A stretch of DNA of 64,000 nucleotides from Chryseobacterium sp. (GCA_031286615.1 JAITUA010000020.1:310001-374000); one strand, 5' to 3'. Positions 1 through 8,872 are shown, numbered from the stretch's first letter. Made by a program: numbers and translations. Notes: generated from the sequence alone by a model not told the origin.

Positions 1-149
1 CCTGCTCCTGTGGGTAACAGAACCAGGGTGTCTTTTTCATTAATAACAGCATTAATAATTTCTTCCTGAGCATCTCTGAAATCGGTATAACCCCAGAAAT
101 ACTTAAGAGTATCGTATTTGAGCTTTTGAAAATCCTGCGGCGAAATCAT
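1..149 (-). CDS. recQ: ATP-dependent DNA helicase RecQ, N-terminal fragment
   Basis: The first 49 codons read on the minus strand from an ATG at 149; the gene continues beyond the left edge of the window. The peptide has the RecQ N-terminal pattern: an aromatic-rich start with KYFWGYTDFRDAQEEII (the Q-motif region that contacts adenine), followed by LVLLPTGAG, the beginning of the Walker A motif. RecQ helicases unwind DNA 3' to 5' in recombination and repair. The usual third glycine of LPTGGGKS is alanine here as far as the sequence runs. No neighbour is close enough to suggest an operon: the next minus-strand gene ends at 226 with its own terminator in between. Confidence 0.85.
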   Translation of the reverse strand, partial: MISPQDFQKLKYDTLKYFWGYTDFRDAQEEIINAVINEKDTLVLLPTGA

Positions 150-181
150 GTTGTAAAAATAAGGAAAGTATTATGACAAAA

Positions 182-204
182 AAAGTCACGCCTGGCGTGA
201 CTTT
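182..204 (-). terminator. Rho-independent terminator after the first OmpA-family gene
   Basis: Two perfectly complementary 11-base arms (182-192 and 194-204) surround a single base. On the minus strand the hairpin is followed by a run of T. It lies 22 bases past the stop codon of the gene ending at 226. Confidence 0.8.
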
Positions 205-225
205 CATATAATATAAATAAGTTTA

Positions 226-1665
226 TTATTTAGCTTCAAAGTAAACTCTTCTGTTGGCTCTGTTTTTCCATTCAGGACACTTCGTTGCCGGATCACACTC
301 AGGATATTTAAGGTCTTTTTCACCTCTTCCAATTGCCTGTAGTTTATCTGCCTGAACACCGTTTTTGATCAGATAGTTCTTAACGTTGTTTGCTCTTCTT
401 TCAGATAGTTTTTGGTTGTAAGCGTCAGTAGCTCTTGTATCAGTGGCTCCAATTACACTATAAGAACCATTTGAAGAATTAATGTAGTTTACAGCATTAT
501 TTAGGATTGGAGTATTTGAAGGTAAAATTCTGTCAGAATTTAAATCAAACTCAATTCCTTCCATTTTAGTTTCTGTTTCTACTATAGGTCCTGTTGTTGC
601 TACAGGACATCCATTATTTTCAACAGGTCCAGGAACCGTTACACACTTGTCGTAAAGGTCAATTACGCCATCAAGGTCAGTATCAAGGGCAACTCCGGCA
701 CCATCCACTCTTGCTCCTGCAGGAGTGTCAAGTTGTCTGTCCCAATCATCGCATACCCCATCGTTATCAGCATCTCCTTTTTTACATACTTCAATATCCT
801 GGTTTTTATTAGCCAGTACATCCAGTTTGTAATAGATTTCCTGAAGTGGGTCATGCCACATTACATGAGATTCGTGCTTTCCTAATTTCAATGAAACTCC
901 TAAAGTAGCATTGAAAAAATTATCGGAAACCTGTTCCTCACGTTTGTTGATTGCGCTATATTTGTCTCCGCCGCCATCAAATTCATCATCACCGGTTACA
1001 ACATACATTAATCTACCTTCAATATCGATTCTTCTGTTTACTTTGAACTTCAGACCTGTACCAGCCTGCATGAACATAGAACCTAATTGGAAAGGTTTAA
1101 TTTCAGTCATCAATCTCTGTTTGTTGTTTCCGTCCTTCTGGTATGCTCTGTAAGCGATAGTACCGATACCTGCATATCCATGAAGAGCCCATCTGTAGGG
1201 AGAATGGTTATCAACTCTTCTTAATAAATTAGAAAAGTTAATGTCTCCTAAGATTGAGATAGCATCATACTGAGTTCTTGCTCCCACTGCAGTTGCATCT
1301 GGTGCTGAATCTTTAGTATTGAACCATCCTTGTCTTGTTTCACCTTTGTCGTATTGTAAATTGATTCCGAAAGCATGTGTAATTGCCTTATCAATACTTA
1401 CATAGGCTGAATATCCAAAAAGATTTTTACCGTTCCCATTTTTTATGGAAGTGAGATCTCCTGACTGAATAAGTGGAACTCCAACCCCTGCAGAAATAGA
1501 CCAATCATTAAATCTTTTAGATTGACTGGTGAATGGGGAAACATTAGCAGATCCCGAAGAAAATGTATTAGGATATTCTCCTTTTGAAACTGCCGTTGAG
1601 TCTTGTGCATAAGTGGCAGAAGGAATTGCCAAAGCAAATGCTACAATTGCTAAACTTAATTTCAT
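226..1665 (-). CDS. OmpA family outer-membrane protein (copy 1 of 3)
   Basis: A 479-residue envelope protein predicted to tie the outer membrane to peptidoglycan. Residues 1-20 form a signal peptide ending ATYA/QD. An N-terminal beta-barrel domain follows to about residue 270. Then come calcium-binding thrombospondin type 3 repeats (about 290-355, motifs DADNDGVCDDWD and DTDLDGVIDLYD) and a C-terminal OmpA domain from about 370. The peptidoglycan-binding pattern is visible as GATDTRATDAYN then LSERRANNV. It is the last of three tandem paralogues. Its barrel and linker are nearly identical to the copy at 1879-3396, but its OmpA domain is clearly different. It has its own terminator. Family is firm; a specific physiological role is not. 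Confidence 0.9.
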   Translation of the reverse strand: MKLSLAIVAFALAIPSATYAQDSTAVSKGEYPNTFSSGSANVSPFTSQSKRFNDWSISAGVGVPLIQSGDLTSIKNGNGKNLFGYSAYVSIDKAITHAFGINLQYDKGETRQGWFNTKDSAPDATAVGARTQYDAISILGDINFSNLLRRVDNHSPYRWALHGYAGIGTIAYRAYQKDGNNKQRLMTEIKPFQLGSMFMQAGTGLKFKVNRRIDIEGRLMYVVTGDDEFDGGGDKYSAINKREEQVSDNFFNATLGVSLKLGKHESHVMWHDPLQEIYYKLDVLANKNQDIEVCKKGDADNDGVCDDWDRQLDTPAGARVDGAGVALDTDLDGVIDLYDKCVTVPGPVENNGCPVATTGPIVETETKMEGIEFDLNSDRILPSNTPILNNAVNYINSSNGSYSVIGATDTRATDAYNQKLSERRANNVKNYLIKNGVQADKLQAIGRGEKDLKYPECDPATKCPEWKNRANRRVYFEAK

Positions 1666-1832
1666 AGTGTTATTTTTTTAAGTTAAGTTATTTTAAATGA
1701 TTTTTTACGCCAAAAAGCGATTTTATATTATTTTTTTTCAAATCAAACTAGTTGATTTTTAATGTGTTTAATACTACTATCCTGAAAATAATGATAAAGG
1801 TATGTAAAATAATTCGTAGTAGAAAAAAAAAT

Positions 1833-1861
1833 AAACCGAAAAGAGTAATTCTTTTCGGTTT
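1833..1861 (-). terminator. Rho-independent terminator after OmpA copy 2
   Basis: Arms of 11 bases (1833-1843 and 1851-1861) enclose a 7-base loop. Read on the minus strand the hairpin is followed by TTTATTTTTTTT. It sits 18 bases beyond the stop codon at 1879, so copy 1 needs its own promoter in 1666-1832. Confidence 0.8.
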
Positions 1862-1878
1862 TTCATGTATTGTGAAAA

Positions 1879-3396
1879 CTATTTCTTCTTTTTCTTAGCA
1901 GGTACTTTTTTTACAGGTGCATCCTCGTAGTCTTTCTTTTTGATAGAATCCCATTCAGAACTTTCTATAAATCTAACAGTAACTTTTCTGTCTGCCAATC
2001 TTTCAGCATCTGAAGCTGATGCAGGGATCGTAGCTTCTGCAGAACCTACTCCTCTTGATTTCAGTACATTGTCATTGATACCTCTGGTTTCCAGAGCTCC
2101 TACAACAGCAGCTGCTCTTTCTTTTGACAGTCTTAAGTTGTAAGCAGCATTTCCTTTGATATCAGTATGTCCTGTCAATAGATAGTTACCTCCATTTTCT
2201 TTAATAATTGAAGCAGCGAGATCTAATTTTTCATTAGATTCAGGTCTGATAGTCGCTTTATTAAAATTGAAATAAATATCTTTAAGAGTTCTCTCTACTT
2301 CTATAGCAGTTTGGTTGTTATCTTTTTTAGCGATAGGGCATCCGTTGTTTTCAACAGGTCCAGGAACCGTTACACACTTGTCATATAGATCGATTACACC
2401 ATCAAGGTCAGCATCAAGGGCAACTCCGGCACCATCCACTCTTGCTCCGGCAGGAGTATCAAGCTGTCTGTCCCAATCGTCACATACCCCATCATTATCC
2501 GCATCTCCTTTTTTACATACTTCAACCTCCTGGTTTTTATTAGCCAATACATCCAGTTTGTAATAGATTTCCTGAAGCGGATCATGCCACATTACATGAG
2601 ATTCGTGCTTTCCTAATTTCAATGAAACTCCTAAAGTAGCATTGAAAAAATTGTCGGAAACCTGTTCCTCACGTTTGTTGATTGCGCTATATTTGTCTCC
2701 ACCGCCATCAAATTCATCATCACCGGTTACAACATACATTAATCTACCTTCAATATCGATTCTTCTGTTTACTTTGAACTTCAGACCTGTACCAGCCTGC
2801 ATGAACATAGAACCTAATTCGAAAGGCTTGATTTCAGTCATTAATCTCTGTTTGTTGTTTCCGTCCTTCTGGTATGCTCTGTACGCGATAGTACCGATAC
2901 CTGCATACCCATGAAGAGCCCATCTGTAAGGAGAGTGGTTATCAACTCTTCTTAATAAATTGGAAAAATTAATATCTCCTAAAATGGAGATTGCGTCATA
3001 CTGGGTTCTTGCTCCTACTGCTGATGCATCCGGAGCTGTTTTTTTAGTATTGAACCACCCTTGTCTGGTTTCACCTCGGTCGTACTGTAGATTGATTCCG
3101 AAAGCATGTGTAATTGCTTTATCAATACTTACATAGGCTGAGTATCCCAAAAGGTTTTTACCGTTACCATTTTTTATGGAAGTGAGATCTCCTGACTGAA
3201 TAAGAGGAACTCCCACCCCGGCAGAAATAGACCAATCATTAAATCTTTTAGATTGACTGGTGAATGGGGAAACATTAGCAGATCCTGAAGAAAATGTATT
3301 AGGGTATTCTCCTTTTGAAACTGCCGTTGAGTCTTGTGCATAAGTGGCAGAAGGAATTGCCAAAGCAAATGCTACAATTGCTAAACTTAATTTCAT
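1879..3396 (-). CDS. OmpA family outer-membrane protein (copy 2 of 3)
   Basis: A 505-residue protein with the same order as copy 1: signal peptide (1-20), beta-barrel domain, TSP3 calcium repeats (DADNDGVCDDWD, DADLDGVIDLYD), then an OmpA C-terminal domain starting IYFNFNKATIRPES with GHTDIKGNAAYN and LSKERAAAV as the peptidoglycan-binding signature. It ends in a lysine-rich tail (KKVPAKKKKK) that copy 1 lacks. The first 350 or so residues differ from copy 1 at only a handful of positions, whereas the OmpA domains align poorly, which makes the pair a mosaic. It starts 41 bases after copy 3 ends and may be co-transcribed with it. Confidence 0.9.
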   Translation of the reverse strand: MKLSLAIVAFALAIPSATYAQDSTAVSKGEYPNTFSSGSANVSPFTSQSKRFNDWSISAGVGVPLIQSGDLTSIKNGNGKNLLGYSAYVSIDKAITHAFGINLQYDRGETRQGWFNTKKTAPDASAVGARTQYDAISILGDINFSNLLRRVDNHSPYRWALHGYAGIGTIAYRAYQKDGNNKQRLMTEIKPFELGSMFMQAGTGLKFKVNRRIDIEGRLMYVVTGDDEFDGGGDKYSAINKREEQVSDNFFNATLGVSLKLGKHESHVMWHDPLQEIYYKLDVLANKNQEVEVCKKGDADNDGVCDDWDRQLDTPAGARVDGAGVALDADLDGVIDLYDKCVTVPGPVENNGCPIAKKDNNQTAIEVERTLKDIYFNFNKATIRPESNEKLDLAASIIKENGGNYLLTGHTDIKGNAAYNLRLSKERAAAVVGALETRGINDNVLKSRGVGSAEATIPASASDAERLADRKVTVRFIESSEWDSIKKKDYEDAPVKKVPAKKKKK

Positions 3397-3437
3397 CGTG
3401 TATTATTATTTGATTTCTTTTGAAAAAGAGTTTTTAA

Positions 3438-4553
3438 TTATTTAATAGGACATCCGTTATTTTCAACAGGTCCTGGTACAGTTACGCATTTATCATAAAG
3501 ATCAATAACTCCGTCAAGATCCATATCTAAAGCAACTCCGGCACCATCCACTCTTGCACCTGCAGGAGTATCAAGCTGTCTGTCCCAATCATCGCATACT
3601 CCATCATTGTCTGCATCTCCTTTTTCGCAAACAACAAGATCTGTTGATGAGTTTTCAAGAACACTGGTTCTGTAGTAAGCTTCCTGAAGTGGGTCATGCC
3701 ATGCAAGGTGAGATAATTGTTTTCCTAATTTGAAAGATACTCCTAAACTTACTGTCCACGCATTATCTGATCTTCTGGCATTCAGCATATTGTACTTGGA
3801 GTTGTTTGATGCAGGATCGTAATCGTTAGGATCAGCCCATCCACCGCCATCAAACTCATCATCTCCACTTATAATATACATAGTTCTTGCTTCTACGTCA
3901 ATAAGTTTTGAAACATTATATTTGATACCAATACCTCCCTGATAAAAGAAAGAGTTGATATCTAAGTCTTGTTTAATAAATAGAGGTACTCTCTTAGGGC
4001 TATCGCTCCATCTGAATTCACTATTGTCATGAAGTGAAGTTCTGTACCCCTGAAGCCCGATTCCCATATATCCATGGAATGCCCATCTGTATGGAGAATG
4101 GTTGTCTATTCTTCTAAATAAGTTCGAGAAATTGATGTCTCCTAATAAAGAAACCTGATCAAATTGCGTTGTTGCAGTACCTACTCCAGCTAATTGACCT
4201 GCGGTGCCAGGAAGCTGTCCCGTCTGTTTTGTTTCTCCTCTCATATACATAAGGCTTACCCCAAATGCATGTGTAATTTGTTTGTCTACGCTTACATAGG
4301 CATTATATCCCCAATTGGTCTTATCCTTGCGGATAGATTTTAAATCGGAGTGAACCATAAATGCAGGACCTCCTCCAACAGAAATAGACCAGTCTCTGAA
4401 GCGTCTGGCTTTATTGTTGAAAGGTTGTACATTAGCGGAGCCTGAGGAAAACGTATTAGGATACTCTGTGGAAGAGTTTACTGTAGTGCTGCTGTTCTGT
4501 GCGAACGCTGCAATTGGCAATGTTGTAGCCAATAATAATAAACCTAATTTCAT
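3438..4553 (-). CDS. OmpA-like outer-membrane protein without a C-terminal OmpA domain (copy 3 of 3)
   Basis: A 371-residue paralogue of the two downstream proteins. The signal peptide ends AAFA/Q at about residue 18, and the mature start has the shared FSSGSANVQPF motif. The barrel region is diverged from copies 1 and 2 but ends in the same TSP3 linker (DADNDGVCDDWD, DMDLDGVIDLYD, GPVENNGCPIK). Translation stops exactly where the OmpA peptidoglycan-binding domain would begin, so this copy should be unable to hold peptidoglycan. The stop is clean and there is no OmpA remnant in the 41 bases that follow. The gene begins 16 bases after folK and so probably shares its transcript. Confidence 0.85.
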   Translation of the reverse strand: MKLGLLLLATTLPIAAFAQNSSTTVNSSTEYPNTFSSGSANVQPFNNKARRFRDWSISVGGGPAFMVHSDLKSIRKDKTNWGYNAYVSVDKQITHAFGVSLMYMRGETKQTGQLPGTAGQLAGVGTATTQFDQVSLLGDINFSNLFRRIDNHSPYRWAFHGYMGIGLQGYRTSLHDNSEFRWSDSPKRVPLFIKQDLDINSFFYQGGIGIKYNVSKLIDVEARTMYIISGDDEFDGGGWADPNDYDPASNNSKYNMLNARRSDNAWTVSLGVSFKLGKQLSHLAWHDPLQEAYYRTSVLENSSTDLVVCEKGDADNDGVCDDWDRQLDTPAGARVDGAGVALDMDLDGVIDLYDKCVTVPGPVENNGCPIK

Positions 4554-4569
4554 ACAATTGTTTTATGTT

Positions 4570-4986
4570 TTAAATAAAATTTTTTAATAATACTCTGGAA
4601 AAATCCCTTTCAAAAAGATGTTTTTTATGAGGGATTTCTAATCTTTCTGATTGAAAATTTAATTCATTATACTTAATGATATCAATGTCTATTATCCTGT
4701 CAGTATAGCCGCCGGATACTTTTGAATCATTAACTCTTCCCATTTCAACTTCTATATTCTTAATACAATCAAGCAGTTGAATTGGTGAAAGAGGAGTGAA
4801 TATTATTGCTGCAATATTACAAAAAATATTGGAACTGACAAACTCTACAGGCTCAGACATTAAATATTCAGTGGTTTGTGAAATGTGATTTCCAGCATCT
4901 TTTAGCTTCTTTAATGCAAGCTCAACATTTTTTTTTTGCTCTCCTAAGTTACTTCCTAGTAACAAAACGACCTTATGCTGCGACAT
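4570..4986 (-). CDS. folK: 2-amino-4-hydroxy-6-hydroxymethyldihydropteridine pyrophosphokinase
   Basis: A cytosolic folate-pathway enzyme that moves pyrophosphate from ATP to 6-hydroxymethyl-7,8-dihydropterin. At 138 residues it is a little short for the family. It opens with VVLLLGSNLGE, the glycine-rich start typical of HPPK, and carries the magnesium- and ATP-binding DRIIDIDII motif near residues 95-103. It is divergent from sppA, with only 20 bases between the two start codons, so promoters must overlap. The OmpA-like gene follows after 16 bases; a functional link is not obvious. Confidence 0.92.
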   Translation of the reverse strand: MSQHKVVLLLGSNLGEQKKNVELALKKLKDAGNHISQTTEYLMSEPVEFVSSNIFCNIAAIIFTPLSPIQLLDCIKNIEVEMGRVNDSKVSGGYTDRIIDIDIIKYNELNFQSERLEIPHKKHLFERDFSRVLLKNFI

Positions 4987-5006
4987 ATTAGAAAATTGAT
5001 TGATTT

Positions 5007-6764
5007 ATGAGAAGTTTCTTCAAAAATGTTTTGGCAAATATAGTAGCAATTGTCATACTTTGCGCTTTATTTTTCATCTTTTTCATTATGATGCTCGTGT
5101 TCAGTTCTATGGGAAATGATAAGTCGGTGGCGGTGAAAAAGAACTCGGTTCTTACGATTAATTTAAAGACAAATATAATCGATAGTCCTACTGAAGAGGA
5201 GATGGGATTGTTTGGTATAGGTGCCCAGAATAAAAGTGTCCTTTTATATGATGCATTGGAAGCTATCAATAAAGCTAAGACTGATGATAATATTAAAGGG
5301 ATCAGTATTGAGGCAGATAATCTGAATGCAGGTCTTACTCAGATTGATGATCTTAGAAATGCTATTGAAGATTTTAAAAAGAGCGGAAAATTTGTGTATG
5401 CTTACGGAAACGGAGTATCACAATCAGCATATTATTTAGGATCGGTAGCAGATAAATATTATCTGCATCCTGCTGGAGGTATTGAATTGAAAGGTCTTTC
5501 CACTGAAGTTACTTTCTTTAAAGATTTTGCTGATAAATATGGTATTGGGATTGAAGTGATCCGTCACGGTAAATTCAAATCTGCAGTAGAACCCTTTTTA
5601 AGAAATGATATTTCCCCGGAAAATAAAGAGCAGCTAAGTACTCTTTTGAATGATCTTTGGAAAAATACATCCAATAAAATGGCTGCTTCAAGAAAGATTG
5701 ATACCGCTCAGTTCAGAACAATTACAGACAGTTTATATGGAATGATTCCTGAACAGAGCTTGAAATATAAACTTGCAGATAAACTTATTCAGAAATCAGA
5801 ATATGAAGATCTTCTTAAGGCAAAACTGAGTGTAAAAGAAAAAGAAAAACTGAATAAGGTTTCTTTGACGAGCTATATCAGTTCTTACGCTGATGAAGAC
5901 AACTCCGGTGAAAAGATCGCGGTGCTTTATGCTTCAGGGTCTATCAACAACGGAGATGAATATAATGACATTCATTCTGAGAAATATGTAAAGTATATTA
6001 AAAAACTTCAGGAAGATGACAAAGTGAAGGCGGTAGTTTTCAGAATCAACTCTCCTGGGGGAAGTGCTAATGCTTCAGATGAGATTTTATTTGAATTGCA
6101 GCAGCTGAAAAAGAAAAAACCATTGGTAGTTTCTTTCGGTGACTATGCGGCTTCAGGAGGATATTATGTTGCCATGGCAGCGGATAAAATTTATTCAGAA
6201 CCTAATACACTTACTGGTTCTATCGGAGTATTTGGGGTAATGCCTTATTATAAAGATATTGCGAACAAAAACGGAATCCGTGCGGATATTGTTTCTACAA
6301 ACGCCAACTCTATGTATTATTCAGGATTAAACGGAGTGACTCCTTATGGGGTAAATATGATGACGAGAAGTGTGGAAGGTACTTACAAAAGATTTGTACA
6401 TTTCGTAACTCAGAACAGAAAGAAAACTTTTGAGCAGATTGATAATGTAGGAGGTGGTAGAGTATGGAGCGGAGTTCGTGCCAAAGAGATCGGTTTAGTA
6501 GACGAATTGGGTACTTTGAATGATGCAGTGAAATTTGCTGCTCAAAAAGCAGGACTGAAGTCTTATCAGGTAGATGCTTTTCCTAAGAGAATGTCACCAT
6601 TTGAGCAAATCTTCAAGGATCTGAATGAAGAGGACGTTTCTGCAAGAATTATTAAAAACAAGATCGGTAAATCCAACTATGAGATTCTACAACAGATTAC
6701 AGACAAAAAGTTACAGTCTGAAGTGAAAATGGAAATGCCTTACCAGATCAGAATCAACAACTAA
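5007..6764 (+). CDS. sppA: Signal peptide peptidase SppA, 67K type
   Basis: A membrane-bound serine protease that degrades cleaved signal peptides. The 585-residue length and two S49 peptidase halves match the long form of SppA. An N-terminal membrane segment spans about residues 9-31. The catalytic lysine is K191 in KFKSAVEPF and the nucleophile is S383 in DYAASGGYY; these come from the two halves, as in the Escherichia coli enzyme. The gene stands alone, divergent from folK, and ends before a strong hairpin at 6786-6819. Confidence 0.95.
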   Translation: MRSFFKNVLANIVAIVILCALFFIFFIMMLVFSSMGNDKSVAVKKNSVLTINLKTNIIDSPTEEEMGLFGIGAQNKSVLLYDALEAINKAKTDDNIKGISIEADNLNAGLTQIDDLRNAIEDFKKSGKFVYAYGNGVSQSAYYLGSVADKYYLHPAGGIELKGLSTEVTFFKDFADKYGIGIEVIRHGKFKSAVEPFLRNDISPENKEQLSTLLNDLWKNTSNKMAASRKIDTAQFRTITDSLYGMIPEQSLKYKLADKLIQKSEYEDLLKAKLSVKEKEKLNKVSLTSYISSYADEDNSGEKIAVLYASGSINNGDEYNDIHSEKYVKYIKKLQEDDKVKAVVFRINSPGGSANASDEILFELQQLKKKKPLVVSFGDYAASGGYYVAMAADKIYSEPNTLTGSIGVFGVMPYYKDIANKNGIRADIVSTNANSMYYSGLNGVTPYGVNMMTRSVEGTYKRFVHFVTQNRKKTFEQIDNVGGGRVWSGVRAKEIGLVDELGTLNDAVKFAAQKAGLKSYQVDAFPKRMSPFEQIFKDLNEEDVSARIIKNKIGKSNYEILQQITDKKLQSEVKMEMPYQIRINN

Positions 6765-6785
6765 CTAAATTTATATTGTATACAA

Positions 6786-6819
6786 AAATCCCGGATCTGA
6801 AATTTCAGATCCGGGATTT
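6786..6819. terminator. Bidirectional terminator between sppA and the GlsB-like gene
   Basis: A perfect 34-base palindrome (arms 6786-6802 and 6803-6819) with A-rich flank on the left and T-rich flank on the right. It lies between two convergent genes, 21 bases after sppA and 21 bases after the stop of the minus-strand gene, so it can end transcription from both sides. Confidence 0.85.
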
Positions 6820-6840
6820 TATTTTTTATCAACGTTAGTA

Positions 6841-7101
6841 TCAGCTTTTTCTGGTAGCCATTCCATAAATCCAGAGGATGATTAAAGCTCCTCCAATTGA
6901 AAGAATCCAGCTTCTCGGATTCCAGAATGAAGTGACATCTCCCCAGTGTAGAACGTAAACTCCTATAGCTCCTCCTACAAATGCTCCCAAAATCCCCAGG
7001 ATAATAGTGATGAGCCATCCTCCTCCCTGAGTTCCGGGCATGATCATTTTAGCGATTGCACCTGCAATAAGACCGAATAAGATCCATGTTAGTATTCCCA
7101 T
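6841..7101 (-). CDS. GlsB/YeaQ/YmgE family stress-response membrane protein
   Basis: An 86-residue hydrophobic protein with three predicted membrane segments (about 1-20, 28-50 and 60-80). It shows the family pattern of an early GLIAGAIAKMIMPG motif followed by GGWLITIILGILGAFVGG. Members of this family (transglycosylase-associated proteins) are linked to envelope stress, but their biochemical function is not established. The ATG at 7101 is preceded by an A+T-rich leader. It has its own terminator and is separated from ftsY by about 70 bases on the other side of its start. Confidence 0.85.
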   Translation of the reverse strand: MGILTWILFGLIAGAIAKMIMPGTQGGGWLITIILGILGAFVGGAIGVYVLHWGDVTSFWNPRSWILSIGGALIILWIYGMATRKS

Positions 7102-7173
7102 AGTTGCAAATTTTTTTAATTGTTAATATTTAAAATTGATTTATTGCTAATATAAGGGAAAACATGATATAAA

Positions 7174-8127
7174 TCATCTTTTCTTGAAGAATGAATCTAC
7201 AAATTCCGTACCATTAAAAAGCTGCAAGTCCTGCATTTTCTCGCCTACACCAATATATTTAACAGGAATCTGGAACTGGTCAGAAATACCAATTACAACA
7301 CCTCCTTTTGCTGTTCCGTCTAGTTTTGTAACTGCCAATGCATTTACTTCCGTTGCTGCCGTAAACTGTTTTGCCTGTTCAAAGGCATTCTGTCCGGTAG
7401 AACCGTCAAGAACCAGCAGGATCTCATGAGGTGCATCAGGAATGACTTTCTGCATAACTCTTTTAATCTTGGAAAGTTCGTTCATCAGGTTGATCTTGTT
7501 GTGAAGTCTTCCTGCCGTATCAATGATCACAACGTCTGCATTTTGTGCTACAGCGCTTTGTACAGTATCAAATGCTACAGAAGCGGGATCGGATCCCATT
7601 TCCTGTTTTACGATAGGAACACCCACTCTTTCACTCCAGATCACCAGTTGATCTACTGCAGCGGCTCTGAAGGTATCTGCAGCTCCAAGAACTACTTTTT
7701 TACCCTCTGATTTGAACTGGTGAGCCAGTTTTCCTATAGTTGTTGTTTTGCCCACTCCATTTACCCCTACAACCATAATGACATAAGGTTTTTTGGAAGT
7801 GTCAATATTTCCTGTACCGGCGTGAGGATTTTCAAGCAGTAGTCCTGAAATCTCATCACGAAGAATTTTATCCAGTTCGTTTACACTTACATATTTGTCT
7901 CTTGCAACACGTTCTTCAATTCTTCCTATGATTTTGATCGTAGTAGAGGCACCTACATCGGATGCAATCAGTACTTCTTCCAGATCATCAAGAACTTCAT
8001 CATCTACTTTGCTTTTACCGACTACGGCTTTCGTCATTTTTTCAAAGAATCCCTGGCTGGATTTTTCCAACCCTTTATCTAAGGTTTCTTTTTCTTCCTT
8101 TTTGAAAATATTTTTAAACCAACTCAT
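7174..8127 (-). CDS. ftsY: Signal recognition particle receptor FtsY
   Basis: GTPase that receives SRP-ribosome complexes at the membrane during co-translational targeting. At 317 residues it has the short N-terminal region usual for Bacteroidota, then the NG domain. Visible motifs are the P-loop GVNGVGKTTTIGKLA, DTFRAAA, DTAGR and TKLDGTAKGG. In many Bacteroidota ftsY follows rpmB-rpmG-DUF4295; here a Rid-family gene (15 bases upstream) is inserted, and a terminator separates both from the ribosomal genes. Confidence 0.96.
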   Translation of the reverse strand: MSWFKNIFKKEEKETLDKGLEKSSQGFFEKMTKAVVGKSKVDDEVLDDLEEVLIASDVGASTTIKIIGRIEERVARDKYVSVNELDKILRDEISGLLLENPHAGTGNIDTSKKPYVIMVVGVNGVGKTTTIGKLAHQFKSEGKKVVLGAADTFRAAAVDQLVIWSERVGVPIVKQEMGSDPASVAFDTVQSAVAQNADVVIIDTAGRLHNKINLMNELSKIKRVMQKVIPDAPHEILLVLDGSTGQNAFEQAKQFTAATEVNALAVTKLDGTAKGGVVIGISDQFQIPVKYIGVGEKMQDLQLFNGTEFVDSFFKKR

Positions 8128-8142
8128 AGTTTTAGTTTATTC

Positions 8143-8610
8143 TTATTTATTTTTAATAACTGCTGTGGCTTCTACTTCTATAAGCACATCATCTCTGAAA
8201 AGCCTGCTTACTTCCACAAGGCTGCTTACAGGAGGGTTCTGAAGGTTGATATACAAATCTCTGACTTTTCTGAAATCAGGTGTTTTTTTGATGTCTGTGG
8301 TAAAAATTCCCAGTTTAATAATATCTTTTCCCGTTCCTCCATATTCTTTCAGGATGTTTTCGATATTTTTGAAAACCTGCTGTGTCTGCTCCTCTATAGT
8401 ATTTCCCACAAGGTTACCTTCCGGATCCAGAGGCACCTGCCCGGATAATAGAATCATTTTGGAACTCCCGCAGTCAATACTTACTGACTGTGACAATCCT
8501 TTTATGTTGAAAACTTTTGGCGAACTTTTATATTCTACAGGGCTCATTGTTTTCTGACTGAATGAAAATAGAAAAGTTGCTGTGCAGGCCAGAACAAGTA
8601 TCTTTTTCAT
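8143..8610 (-). CDS. Exported Rid (YjgF/YER057c/UK114) family protein
   Basis: A 155-residue protein with a signal peptide (about 1-18, LACTATFLFSFS) followed by a Rid domain. The domain is recognised from LLSGQVPLDPEGN, the QTQQVFKNIENILKEYG helix and LVEVSRLFRDDVLIEVEATAVI. RidA enzymes deaminate reactive enamines and imines in the cytosol. Two features argue against that activity here: the protein is exported, and the catalytic arginine of RidA (in the motif PAR-S-x-VEV) is serine (PVSSLVEV). It probably belongs to a non-deaminase Rid subgroup. It lies 15 bases upstream of ftsY. Confidence 0.82.
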   Translation of the reverse strand: MKKILVLACTATFLFSFSQKTMSPVEYKSSPKVFNIKGLSQSVSIDCGSSKMILLSGQVPLDPEGNLVGNTIEEQTQQVFKNIENILKEYGGTGKDIIKLGIFTTDIKKTPDFRKVRDLYINLQNPPVSSLVEVSRLFRDDVLIEVEATAVIKNK

Positions 8611-8646
8611 ACTTTACTGATTAATAATCTGGTGCACAAAGATAAC

Positions 8647-8678
8647 AAAAAAACTACCCAAAATATGAGTAGTTTTTT
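8647..8678 (-). terminator. Terminator after the DUF4295 gene
   Basis: A hairpin with ACTAC/GTAGT core arms extended by A and T runs (8647-8657 and 8669-8678), 22 bases past the DUF4295 stop. It separates the ribosomal cluster from the Rid/ftsY genes, whose promoter must therefore lie in 8611-8646 or be fed by read-through. Confidence 0.65.
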
Positions 8679-8699
8679 ATATTGTAAACAAAGTACTGA

Positions 8700-8852
8700 T
8701 TATTTTTTCAAATAACCGTCTACTTCGTCAGCATTCATTACTTTTTCTTCGAAAACGTAAGCTCCTGATTTAGAAGACTTAACCATTTTCACCACTTTCG
8801 TCATTTTCTTAGACTGACCGCTTTGTAGGGTTGCTACTACTTTCTTTGCCAT
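8700..8852 (-). CDS. DUF4295 small basic protein
   Basis: A 50-codon gene reading MAKKVVATLQSGQSKK at the start and ending DEVDGYLKK. It is highly basic in its first half. DUF4295 proteins are found in Bacteroidota directly after rpmB and rpmG, as here (20 bases after rpmG), which suggests a ribosome-associated role; the exact function is unknown to me. The ATG at 8852 follows a purine-poor, A+T-rich leader as usual for this phylum. Confidence 0.88.
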   Translation of the reverse strand: MAKKVVATLQSGQSKKMTKVVKMVKSSKSGAYVFEEKVMNADEVDGYLKK

Positions 8853-8872
8853 GGTAAGTTATTATTTATAAA

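Noticed and set aside
6786-6819. Operator or recombination site because of its perfect 34-base symmetry
   Set aside because: Position between two convergent stops with A/T flanks is fully explained by a bidirectional terminator.
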